From the NCBI GenBank assembly GCA_905250125.1, contig CAJNOL010000132.1, forward strand, positions 124,001 through 188,000: a stretch of DNA of 64,000 nt, written 5' to 3'. The stretch comes from Rotaria sordida. Taxonomy: Eukaryota > Rotifera > Eurotatoria > Philodinida > Philodinidae. The position numbers were made by a program, and so were the translations under genes. Positions 11,950 to 24,198 of the stretch are shown piece after piece; position 1 is the stretch's first letter, and every line of letters starts with the position of its first letter. The notes beneath the pieces were generated by a model. It searched no databases and was not told the DNA's origin. It saw only the letters and a list, made by a program, of their open reading frames with translations.

Positions 11950-14484
11950 TTATGCTAAAAAAAAAGACGACGCATAGAAATTAATGAAATGATTGTATTG
12001 TACGGGTGTTTTTTTTTCTCTAGCATCATTAGCCCACCATTTAAATCAAGCAATAACAATAACCAACACCCCTATTGAGCTTAAAATATATATGTATATG
12101 GTCAACAGAAAGCTTATATTACTTAAGCAATGTACATAGTCATATCCTTGTTAGTATGAGATTATAAACTCAAGCATAATAAATGTCAAGCTTTTATGAT
12201 AATACTTACTTAAGGTGGTCGCATCGAAGGATTGTGATTTAGATGAAAAATCCAATTTATGTTTATTATTAAATGATGGGGAATGTTCTACATCATATTC
12301 ATCTGTATGACTATCTTGACATGATACAGCATGTAATGCAAGTAATTGTTGACGACGATTAATTGTTGCTGTTCTTATAGGACTTGATGACAAATTTCGA
12401 TGTATGTTTTTTGGTTGACGCATTCGATTATTGCTACTAATTTCAATTGACAATCTGTTATCAACAGCTGTCTTAATACGTTGTAAAAGTTTATCAATGT
12501 CGTTGGTGACAATTGATGGTGACGATTGATTACCTATAATAGCACTACTTATTCCTCCTGTTGTACCACCAGTTGAAAGAGAAATAGCGCTATCGCTTAA
12601 ATTTGAATTGGTCTCGTGTTCATGAGAAATATTAGATGTTATCAATGTTGTAGATGTTGATTGACGCGATAACAAGTGGCTTGTTAAAAGAGATGAAATA
12701 CGATTAATAAGGGCGTCGTCTTCATTAATGGTCGATGATGATGATGATAAAAGAGGAGATGGAGCAAAAGGATGTTGTACGATTAAATTTGTTGGTGTTT
12801 CTAATTCAGTTTCTACGTAATTTAATTGTGCTGATGTAGATAATGATTTGGACGTTAGTTGGTCTGAATTAAAATTGTCACCAGTTGTTGATTCAGGCAA
12901 ACTATTGACCTATTGTATAGAACGGAAGAACAAAACTATAACCTGTTTGGATAGGCTTTTTCTTTCAAATGACGTAATTATGTTAAAACGGAACAGGATA
13001 TATGAGCAAAAGGACCAATTGACAAAGGAGATCATTTGTCTCTATTCGTATATGTATATCAATAGAAAAAAAAGAGATCTATAAATGCTTTACATATTTG
13101 TATGCTAGACACAAATATAATATAATCACTAGAAAATGAGACTCAAAGTATTCGTTACATTTCTCGTATGTTTGCACGATGAAGTTTTATGTATTTTACA
13201 TATGTATATATATATATATATATTATATTTGTAACATACCGTACTTTGTCTTGAAAGAGTAGATGATGTCTTAAGTACATTAGAATTGCTGTTATGCCTT
13301 GAACGATTTCCCGATGATAATATTTGACTAGGTTGAGGACTCATTGGTGAACGAATAGGAAACATAAGATAAGGTTGTGTTTGATCATGAACATGACAAC
13401 AGACTGTTGTAGGATTTATTAAACCAACAGAATCATTATTAGTTGTTGCATTTGTAATTGATTCATGTGATGGAAATCGCATCATTTTTCTAGTTGCTAT
13501 TGTCGTACTATTATCTACTGATTGTACTTGTTGTTGTTGAGGTGAAGATAATAGACTAAGTATATTATTAATTTTAATATAATTTGACGCAAGTAAAGGA
13601 CTTCGTTCTCCACCACCTGTTACTGAATTCATAGTTTGTAATTGTTCAAGAAAATTATCATTAATAAATGTTGAATCAGAACATTGTGTATGTCCAGCTA
13701 ATACAAGATCATAAATTCCTTGTGTATGTAATTCATATTGATTGTATGGTGTAAGAATTGAAGCTGATTGAAGTTGATCAATAATTGATTTAACAAGAGT
13801 TAATTTTCGTACAGCACGTCGAAATCGACGAAGTACAATTTCACGTCGACGTTTACGTCGTTGACTTTCACTATTACCTGTTGTTATTGAACGTGATGCT
13901 GTCAATAATGCTGCTGAAGCATTTTTAAAATGAAGTGCTGCAAATAATGCTGGACCAAGAGAAAGATGATATGGACCAAGAAATAAATGTAGTGTATCAT
14001 CACGAACATCAAGTGCTGGTAAAACTGTATATATACGTGAAAGACGATCGATTGTACTTGATAAATGATTCACTTTAAATAATTCTTTGAAAATAAATTA
14101 AAAAAAAACAAAAAAGATATTTTTCGTGTGTTTGTTTTTTTTGATTCAATAAATAAATTAATGATACCTAATTCAATAATTGCTTTCATATCAGGAAATA
14201 AATTCGTTAATTTTTCTAATTTACACGCATCTGTATCTGATTCATTGTTAAAAAATCTATATGGTACTTGTCGATAATATTCTTTATCCATTGATGTAGG
14301 TACTGATGTTGATTGTGCTGCGTCAAAGTTGATCTAAATATTTACATATTTACGAATAAATTTAAATGAAAAACAATTAAATTATTTTTTTCTTAAATAA
14401 ATCTACATCATTATTGTCGTTGCTGCCAAAACTATTAAGGTTGCTGCTGCTACTGCTACTATTGCTACTGGTTCGACGTTTCAT
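11950..14484 (-). CDS. unknown large Ser/Thr-rich protein, at least 4 coding exons
   Basis: Exons read on the minus strand: 14484..14407 (starts MKRRTSS with a poly-Ser run), 14333..14168, 14084..13240 and 12909..12210. All have GT/AG borders and matching phases (0, 1, 0), giving about 596 residues before the last junction. The third exon opens with a well-conserved-looking globular segment (LSRIYTVLPALDVRDDTLHL, then FLGPYHLSLGPALFAALHF). A very basic helix follows (RRKRRREIVLRRFRRAVRK). The rest is low complexity, with HDNS-type polar runs and Ser/Thr stretches. The 3' end is unresolved: joining 12210 to the good acceptor before 11954 gives a stop after two codons, whereas the frame that stays open there (HNQHQSVDRS...) is out of phase. 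I do not recognise the family. Confidence 0.6.
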
Positions 14485-17400
14485 AATGTTGAAATGTGAT
14501 TTGGAGACTTTACACATACATACACACGTATGTGCGTAAAAAAAAGGAACAAATAAGAACGAAGAAGAGAACTGAGGAAAAAAAAATTTGTATACCTATT
14601 TATGAATACATATATATATTTGATTTAAAGACACCTGCAAGGCTATAGTAATAGAAACAGGAGCAACAATCGAAAGTAGAAATTGACACTATACTATCCA
14701 ACGAATCACTCATATAATAAAAAAATCGAAGCAAGTATTACCTTAACAATAGTCGAGTAACTCGACAATAATAACCATTCTCCAGCACAAGGAGACAAAA
14801 GAAAAAAAAGAAGTAGATAGTAGGTGTTACAATGATGTTACGTAGTTATAGACACGTCCAGTCAGAAGAACGTGCTGTTTTTTTTTTTATTCTTCTATGT
14901 ACATTCCGTGAATGAATCATCCTATCATTCCTTTTATTCCTTTTGAATGCACTATGTAGATATACTTGTATTTTTCATACGTACAGTACTATGTTTTCGT
15001 TAAAATAACAATAGTATATACAATATTCTTTGTAGCAAAACTATAAAATTCCACAAACATAAAACTACTCTTACCATAACAACAGTTTTTCATTGATTTT
15101 ATTTAATATAACTAACGTATCAGAGATAGATTGCAGACAATATACGTCAATATTTTTCCATATGTATACAATTCCTTCTTTTTTTTTTCTTCGTCTTCAT
15201 TATACGAATTGATAAAAGGTGCGAATGTATATTTCTCCTACACATATGTGTATAAAATTTTTGCTACTATTCGTTATTTTATTACTTATTCCTATGCATC
15301 GAGATAATGTGTGCAAGTGAATAGTTGTCTCAAATAGTTGCTTACTTTGTTATTTTTTCTATTTCTATCGTCATCTGTATTTTTACTGTACAGTATGTTA
15401 GTTTGTTTGAAGAACATTAATAACAAATCACAAGAGCGGAAGAAAGGACATCGAGAAAAAAACGCAAACGAAATAATAAAAAAAAAAAACCTATGAATAA
15501 AATATCTTCGCAAAAGAAGAATAATAAAGAATGTTTGTCGTATTCTCCTGTCTCCGTCTTTATTCTAAAATAAAGATTAGTAGAAAAAAAAAGAAATATA
15601 TTGTTTACCATTGGAGATGTTTGTTGTCCGTTGAATAACCACATTATCAGATATTCAATATGAATCGTCTAACTAAATATTGCATTTATTAAATGTATTG
15701 CGACTTTTCAATAAGTGATTCTTTCGAATGGGAGAACGGCCAGCAGGAGCAAAAAACGACTTTCTCTTCCTTTTTCGCTTATCGCTTATCAATGCCGTAA
15801 TACATAAAACGACTTTAGAATCCTGCTAAGGAGAGACAGCAATGATATTTGCTCTTACTATTTTCATTTATCGCTGAATTCGATAAGCAAACTTTCTTAT
15901 TTTTCTTTTTCAACATTATCAAATTTATATATGAAATATATAAGATCTTGAATACTGAAGAAAATGACATACGCAAATACATAAAAAAGAATAAAGAAAT
16001 CTTACATTTTTTCTTTCTTGAACGTCCATCATTGTTTTTATGTAATCAATAGGTATCTGTATGCTCGACTATTTTTCCTTGCCGTTACGTATATTCTCTT
16101 TATTATTTATGACTGTGACTGCCATGGTTGATACTACTACTGCTCGTCATTATTTTCTGTTCTCTCAGATGTTATCAGCACACTCTACTCTACGAGCATC
16201 GTTTCTCCTTTTAGCTTCACCTCTCGGTCAGACTAACTAAGAATATGTTGATATATGCATGTATATGTATAAATGGAAAAAAACAGAACATAGTAAGACA
16301 ACAGTAGCCACCATAAAGTTTAGATCAATATCCTCAAGAATAGAAAAATGGCACCAGAAATAATAATTTTCTATGTAAAGGGATAAACATTTTTTAACAA
16401 TAATTGATATTTTCAATATCAAATACAAAAAAAGAAACAAATTTTAATCGATAGGTCTTCATTACAAAAATTTTCTTCAAAGACTAGACCTTATCATTTA
16501 ATCTACGTATAAACTCTTTTATAAAAATTAAGCGTAAGAGATACATATGCGTAACGATTATTAAAAAGAACTTAACTCTTTACAACTGTCTTGATTGTTT
16601 TTCCAGCTGACAAAAACAGATTCTGACACTTATTAGATATCTCTCATTTATTAACACTCTTAAACAGACGATGGGTAAATATGATTATATCAAATAACAT
16701 AACTACATTCTACTCTTATCTTGTTTTTAGTCATTTTTCAACGAAGACAAATATCATGACATAAATTCTTTTTATTTTGACACTAACAATTTAGTAAGAA
16801 TTTTGTAATGCAATCGAAATCATTTATAAATAAATTGTCCAAAAATTTGTAACATACTGTATCTTGAAAACAGATATCTTGAAAATATCAAGGTAAAAGA
16901 GCAACAAAAGACAATGTTTGTTTATTTAAGTTTGCTTTTTCTTATCTTAACTTTTTCTGAATGTCAGACGTAAATTGACCATACGAATAAGAATAAAATA
17001 TCTTATTTACTTACGGTTGCTTTTTATTTGAGAATCTTTGATATTATCAAACATTAAGAGGACTACATCGTTCCTCCGCTTTTCCAACTTTGCACGAGGA
17101 TGGGTCTTCAAAAAAATTTGAAATTTTCAGAATAGATAGATCTTGATGAGTAGAGTAAAAGGTGTTATAAACACAAAATTCTCAAATGCTTTTTTCTATG
17201 AGATATTGAGCTCGCTCGGCTCTCTCAATTCCAATACGTCTGATAGAATTGAATATTTTTTTTCACAGATGCTAGGCATTGTTGGAAGTGCCTCCTTTAT
17301 TTTTTTTAATTTCTTTTTTCTTTCCTTCGATTCGAATAACAAGATTAAAATATTAAGCATAGCTTCAAAAATGCATTTTTTGTTTTGTAACCCTAGTCCA

Positions 17401-17931
17401 AACCAACGGTACATCATATTTTAATATAACAAAAACAAAGTAGGCACTCTAAATATTTTCTAGTATAAGTAGAAGACAGTTTCAGCTAGATCGGACGTAC
17501 TGTGATCGAGAAATGCGGACAACTCTCAACTTTTTCAAAAAACAGTGAAATAATGTTTAAATTCTTTTCAGCAAAAATCTTCCATTTTTTTTTATTTTTC
17601 GACTTTTATAGGTATATATTAATTTTTCAAATATTTCCAGTACATAGCAGATAATTCGAAGTGTATATAAAGCAGAAAAAACATGTTATTGGTTGCAAAA
17701 GAGGAGAATGATTCCTGTAAGTTAATAGATATTTTGATATTTACAATAAAATCTTGTCATTAATACCAACAATAGATCTTTGTTTTATCCAATAAACAAA
17801 TCTGATTTATATCAAAGTCTTTAAAATTCTATTCCAAGGAGTTTTAAAATGAGAAACAAACTAAAAGAGTCAAATATCCAAATGAATAATATATTTCTTT
17901 TGAAAATAAATTCTTAACAAAAAAGAAACTA
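14485..17931. other. intergenic, no gene supported
   Basis: AT-rich sequence with poly-T tracts. A short open stretch on the minus strand (MWLFNGQQTSPM, about 15644-15609) is followed by a usable donor and could be an upstream exon of the gene below it, but nothing confirms this. Confidence 0.4.
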
Positions 17932-18627
17932 TTATGACTGTTTTATTTCATCAGCATCAGCTATTTCAGCAAGAACATCACCATGACATGCTTCTGGTTT
18001 ACACCAACATGCAATTCTTTGACCACGAAGTTCATTTTTAGCTCGAGCTAATAAATCCGGTTGACGCATTATCCAACTGCGATATTTTCTAATGACATCT
18101 GCTCGATCACCATCTTTACCGATAACAAATGGATTACCCCAATCTGAAGGTCGACCTATATAAACATCATAATTTGATTTTTTACAATGTACTACCTGTG
18201 TCCTTGATCTATTTGTTGTTTGAGGGACAACACTGCTGGTAACATTAGCAGCTGCATTTGTATTAGTAGTAGTATTAGTAGAAGAAAAAGAAGAAGAAGA
18301 AGGAGTAGAAGAATTTTTTGTTTCAGCTGGTGCAATTCGAAGTTCTCGTCCATCTAATTGACAATTTTGAAGTTGAAGTGCATCATTAAATGCTTCAATT
18401 GTATTAAAATATACAAAACCAAAACCACGACTTTGACGTGTATTATTATCATAAATAATACGGACTCGTTTGACATTACCACAGTTGTCATTAAAAAATC
18501 TTTTTAAATCTTCTTCAATTGTATTAAATGAAAGATTTCCAACATATATAGATAATGATTGATTCATTGAAGTATTCATATTCTGTTGAGCGATTTGTCT
18601 TGTAGTAGAATTAGATGATGTTGCCAT
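17932..18627 (-). CDS. RRM-DUF4326 fusion protein, intronless
   Basis: A single open frame of 231 residues. Residues 25-101 form an RNA recognition motif with RNP2 IYVGNL (27-32) and RNP1 RGFGFVYF (67-74), both with the aromatic positions that stack on RNA. A Ser/Thr/Asn-rich linker (104-142) follows. Residues 145-225 match DUF4326: VVHCKKSNYDVYIGRPSDWG, NPFVIGKDGDRAD, and the Cys/His cluster CWCKPEACHGD at 207-217. DUF4326 is known mainly from bacteria and phages and has no assigned biochemistry; the Cys/His cluster could bind a metal. The RRM implies RNA binding in nucleus or cytoplasm. The lack of introns contrasts with every other gene here and fits acquisition of at least the second half by transfer, or retroposition. 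The start is supported by the Thr/Ser-rich leader before the RRM. The fusion is seen directly; origin and function are inference. Confidence 0.9.
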   Translation of the reverse strand: MATSSNSTTRQIAQQNMNTSMNQSLSIYVGNLSFNTIEEDLKRFFNDNCGNVKRVRIIYDNNTRQSRGFGFVYFNTIEAFNDALQLQNCQLDGRELRIAPAETKNSSTPSSSSFSSTNTTTNTNAAANVTSSVVPQTTNRSRTQVVHCKKSNYDVYIGRPSDWGNPFVIGKDGDRADVIRKYRSWIMRQPDLLARAKNELRGQRIACWCKPEACHGDVLAEIADADEIKQS

Positions 18628-21600
18628 CTGATATTGAATAATTTGTTGCTTAGAAAAACACAGTACTTTTTAAACCAATAAATAGTAATGATTGTGTAAT
18701 AACTACAGCGCTATGCGTTTAATAGATGTCAACAGTGATTCATCAATAAATCATACTACATATATTGCACAGTCTCTTATGAGTATTGCGAAATATTCAA
18801 GGAGCATGCAATATTTTCTTTGTTCTGTCGATAATTGTCAATGTACTTTACGTTACATTTCATCATACATGTGCTCTTTAAATATTGTTAAAAGTACACA
18901 AAGAAAAATCAGTATTATGAATATGTTATAAAGATCAATTACATGACAGAATAGAAATGAATCAGAATATTAATGAGTGACACAGATTAAATGGGACAAT
19001 ATAATTTCCTTTTTTTTCTGGATCATTCTGATACATTTTCAGCAAGTTACATGGTAGACAATTGTTTGTTCTATGTAACTATTTTGTTTGGTTTTTAAAT
19101 AAATTTTTCTTCTAGAAGCAAAATTTAAAATATGAGCACTTGTTCAATCATCCAACTGTGATTTTCTACAGTAAGTCTTTGTTCATGAAGATCAATCCAA
19201 AAAGTAATACAGTTAACATCAATGGATAGAGAATTTTGTGCTTGCCGCTTGTGTGAACTTTTTTTCAATGTTTCTAGTACTATCGTTCATGAGAATAAAA
19301 CCTACTGATATTCTTTTTTACGCATGTCGAAAAAAAATATATTTTTCAAAGCAAGATGTTGTGTATGAAACAGTCTTTCTCGTACTGTCGAATATTGAGT
19401 AAAAATGTTGTGACTGCGAAGTTGAAGAGTACAAACAATTAGGTTCTATCAAAATAAAAAAGAAACAACGACATAATTCTGTAAGAGAAAGGTTTTTCCT
19501 AGTTGACTATTCTCAAATTCTAAAATATATAAAAGATGCAGAATTTTGATAGCATGCTTGTCATTTCAGAAAACTGTTCTAAATCAAATTTGTATCATTT
19601 TTAATTGTAATAGTTAGACGATTGAGTAAATGTTAATATATTAAATTTTGTTCCAAGAAAACAAAAATCCAACAGTTTTGTAAAGCAAAAGATTCTCTAT
19701 CGAATAACTTTCTGAAAGTATATTTGATAAGAGAATTCTTCCTACTGATAACTTCTACTCAAGTTCATATTTTGCTGATTATGTTAGGATTCATTGTACA
19801 GATAAAAATTCTAAGAGGGGATATATACCATTAGCGCTTTCTTCTTGAATTATGATCATTTTACTGAATCCTTAGCTTATTGCAGCTTATTACGAGGAAA
19901 ATTGAATCAAGCAATTTTACTCGCACATAGATCTTATAGTTCTTATGATATTTTGAAAATTTCAGCAAAAACGAACACTGCTATCGCAAGATAACAGAGT
20001 TATAAAAGCAGTAATTTCTTGCAAAATTCAATTTTTTTAGAGTGTACAATATCTTAAGAAGAAATCATCCATTTCAGCTGAAACTTTCAGAATATTATAA
20101 GGACAATGAGGTCTATTTACAGATAAAATTTATTGGTTCAATTTTTCTCATAATATCCTGCAATAGACTGAAGATTCAGTAAAATGATCATAACTCAAGA
20201 AGAAATCGCTAACGGCACATCTCTTCTTTGAATTTTTATCTGTACAATGGACCTTAACAATCAGTAAAATATGAGCCTGAACAGAGATTATCAGTAAGAA
20301 GAGTCCCCTCGTGAGTATCTCCAAAAAAATTCATATTGTACCGCTTAATCTGCTCCATTCGTTGGACTTTATCAGTAATATAATGTGTTTTTCTATTAGA
20401 AAAAAAAATCCATCAATATGATCGTAACAGTTCAGATTATTAGTAGATTTTAAATCTTTATTTTATTCTAACTTATTTCAGAGATACATTTCAAAATTAT
20501 AAATTTTTCCTTCAATACAATCATTAATCTTTATTGTTCAATATTTCAATGTTTTATCATATAACAATAGAACTTTTCTCATAAAAGAGTTTATTTTTAA
20601 TGCTAGAAATCAATTCTATTTGACAAAGAATAATCTAAAAATGACGTTTATATTTCCGTCATTGATTTGTATATGAAAAGTTCACACCGATGATCAATCA
20701 AGAAAAAAAGATGAAGTGATAATAATTCTCGCCTCGTGCCACTCATGATTTGTTTCCGTCAATACTACTTTTTTTTTAAAGAGACGTATGTATCTATTGT
20801 CTGGCAACACGCCACATTTCCTTCCTTAGCTAAAGGTTTGACGTTCAACAGACATTATTGTCTCGAGTATTGAATGACCCATGGTTTGCCTATTATCTAC
20901 TTTCTTAATCGTGAAATAAATGTCAACTTGACACATATAAACACGAATGTTGCAGCTGTTGATAAAAAATACAATTAAGAATAGATAAATAATTCTCATT
21001 TTCTTTTGTTATTATTGTCATCAACAAAATGATTCAATTCGAGTTAGTTTCATTTTTTTTACTCTTTCGATTCAGATAAATTACGCTTGTCTGTCTGAGT
21101 ACTTCGATACAGCTGTGTACTAATTTTTCAAGAGGACAATGTTAACATCGCCGCCCTACTATCTTCTCGTTGTCGAGTGGATTTCTCAGTATGTCTCCAA
21201 TAGATGAGAACGAGATGAATGATGATGATGATGTTCATTTTCTAGTCTCCACGCATTTTTGACTTGATTCACTTCATTTGATTACTACTATACGTAAAGA
21301 ACTCTCGTAAGTATTGTCCACGACAATAAATCTATCAATGAGCCGATTAGTTCCTTTGGGCGTCTTTTTTTTCTGAGCTCTACTAGGAATCCTAACGAGC
21401 TGTTGAGATGTTGAGTCTAACTGACCACAAACGATTGATCGGCATTTGTAGAAAAAAAAAGAGTTATGTCAGCGCTCAATCTTTTCTTCCGCTCAGGTCA
21501 TCGTCTATCATAGTTGATGACCAATTTGTTTTGTATCGATCAGTACAAATTTCTTTGCTTTTTTTTTCTTTCTTCCATCGTCATCTTGATGTCCCCGAGG

Positions 21601-24198
21601 GACCGATCAAATATCTATTTCGTGCATGGTTTATCGTACTTGTGGTCTTAGTAACAGCCGTTGTCTTCATTCAATGTATGTGTAAATTAATAGCCTAAAT
21701 AAGTGCATTATCTGGAAATGCGTAGTTTACTCCTTTTCTCTATACTCGATCATCGTCCCTGATGTTCATTCTTTATTTTCTTATTCTCAATATATTTGTA
21801 TAGTTATCATAGTTCGAGCGTGAAATAAACGTCATTGTTTCGAAGATTAATAATAAAGTTGTTTATGATGCCGTATTGTTCGTCTATTTTACTGTTATCT
21901 CAAGCGCATGCATGTATCCATATGTTCAAATGAATCAATTAAACAATCAAGATTTGATGACCAGGTGAGCCAGCTGTCTTTTGTCAAAGAAAATAAATAT
22001 ATAAATTATGTGTGAATAGCTTCGAAAGAAGTTAGCAATGAGAGCCAAGAAGGTCCCCAGATGTGTGTATGACCAAGGACTACTTTTCTTTTCTTTCTTT
22101 TTTTTCTGAACTTGAAAAAAGATATATCTAGAATGTTACATTTTTATCTTTCTTTTGTACTCGCCCATGGAAATTGGGCAGGTGTACTTAGATTAAAATA
22201 GTAAATATGAGAAATGAACATATGTCAATGATCAAAGATTGGTTTCTTTTTTCATATATCTAAATTCGATCGTCGATTTAGTTTCTTTTCTTGTTTGATA
22301 ATTGACTCCAAATCAAATGAAGAATTGAAGAGAAAAAGTAAATGCTTAAGGCTAAAGTTCGATCAATTCTTTTTTTTTTTTGTTTTTCTCTTGTCTATAT
22401 TCTTGATATTCATAGGTTAAGTATGTGCGAACACTTGTCATCGTAAGTATTGCGTCTCAAAATTCGATAAGATATCTTTTGATTTTTTTTTTGTTTTTCT
22501 TCTAATTCATTGACCTCACCTAAAATATAGAAGTGAATTTTCTTTTCTTTTTTTTTTTTTTTGAATACCTATTTTGTTGTCTGATAGTTTGGCTTCATAT
22601 TCATTTCGAATTGCATCTTACTTTCATTTATATACCAGTCACAAAAACTAAGGTTTCAAACAATCATCATTTTTTATCTAGTGAAGGTAGATTAAAAAAA
22701 GAAATCATAAAGAAATGAACCGTACTGATAAGAATAGAAATGCTTCGAGTCAAGTCAATTTAATTTACAATTAAGTGATTTCTTTTACTGTTAGTCGACA
22801 TATATAGCTACATAGATATGCGTATATATATAAATATATATATATATAGATGAATGTATGTTTTTGTTATTCTATTAGCTTAGGTCACTAATTGAACGCG
22901 AGAGAAAGAGAGAGAGAGAAAAACACTTGGTTTTTCTGTCTCATTTGAATAAAAATCACCTGTGGTGTTCAGCACATGTTTCACTTTGTGTTTGTATATT
23001 GATTGACAGTTATTGTATTTTTGGCATACATACGAACCCAGCTTGCTTTAATTTATTCTCCATATTCATTGAATGATATGAATCAAATGATGGTTGGTGA
23101 TATCCTAATGTTTGCTATATTCAATCGAAATCATTAGAAAGGAAAAAGAAAAATGTGCAGCATGGTGCGAGATTAGATTTATTTGTCGTTTTTATCGATT
23201 GAACAAAAACATTGAATATGAGAAGAGCCCACCATTACCCTTCACTATGTAAATAATGTGAGATGATACACGTTTAACGTTCACGTGTCAATTATTCAAA
23301 ACAAGAGAGAGAAGTAAAGTTTTGAATATTCCGATTATATGACATTGGTAGTGTTTTTATTACTATTCATAATCAGATTGACCATGTGTATGTGCTCAGT
23401 CAAATGTCAACAAGATCACACATATATTCATTGAAAGTATGGATCATTTCTACATAATATAATTTTAAAAGACCTTGCCGAAGGATGATAACTTTTGTCG
23501 TATATATGTTTGTCTTCATATCAAATAAAATTAAGTATGTTTTGTACAGAAAAAAAAAAGATAAATTGATCGATAAATAGATAGTTTCGTGGGCTTTTTT
23601 TTTATTCAGTGTTTTATGATTGAGAATTCGAAGTTTTAATTAATATATTTGATTCGTTTAATCTTTAATTATATCTGAATGATTATAATTAAAAAACGAA
23701 ACACAAATAATCTTTAAGCAATATGTGCTATCTGATCCGATCCAGAAAGTCAATATTGATGATACAGATTGATTGAGTTGAGCTGTCATTATTAAGTAAT
23801 AAGACGCGACTAGTCTTTTAGTCTGATGATGATTTGCAGCACGAAATACGTCTCTTTTCTGATGCAATAATCATCAACATCATCGATATCGATACCTATC
23901 AGTTAAGATCCTAAGAGAAACAGAAGCTGTCTAATTTCTTCGATTTTTTTTTCTGTCCTATTTCATAGCATTACGTGAGCAAAGTCGAGAAGTAAATATG
24001 TTGATATTCATCTGTCTTTTTTTAATCACAGATGATGCACATACACACATAAGTATATACAATGAATGTATGAACGATAAAAAAAAGAGAGAATAAGAGA
24101 AGAGAAATTTGATCATAGAGAGAAAGAGAAAAATAATGTTGGTTTGATTCGCGTTTTTTTTATATTTTATTCATATTCTTTTCATTTAACTTAAGATT
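18628..24198. other. long intergenic region upstream of teneurin
   Basis: No supported coding region. It holds a long inverted-repeat element (19731-20310), poly-T tracts and simple repeats. The stretch 20.9-21.8 kb is less AT-biased and may contain the teneurin promoter or 5' UTR exons, but its ORFs (such as one ending in a hydrophobic segment at 21698) have no recognisable homology. Confidence 0.4.
19731..20310. repeat. long inverted-repeat (foldback/MITE-like) element
   Basis: The left arm (about 19731-19985) and the right arm (about 20055-20310) are inverse copies of each other over roughly 250 bases, about 80% alike by eye. Anchors include CTTCTTGAATTATGATCATT on the left against the complement of AATGATCATAACTCAAGAAG on the right, and ATTGTACAGATAAAAATTC against GAATTTTTATCTGTACAAT. 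The spacer is about 70 bases. It has no ORF. Related arm sequence recurs near 51.34-51.5 kb, and more weakly at 46.6-47.2 kb and 39.5-39.8 kb. Confidence 0.8.

Noticed and set aside
15609..15644. Short open stretch MWLFNGQQTSPM with donor as an upstream exon of the 14.5 kb gene
   Set aside because: The 14484 ATG already gives a consistent gene model, and no acceptor or phase evidence links the two.
21408..21698. 96-codon plus-strand ORF ending in a hydrophobic segment
   Set aside because: No splice context or homology. The ATG-proximal part is Lys/Ser random-like, and such ORFs are expected in this composition.
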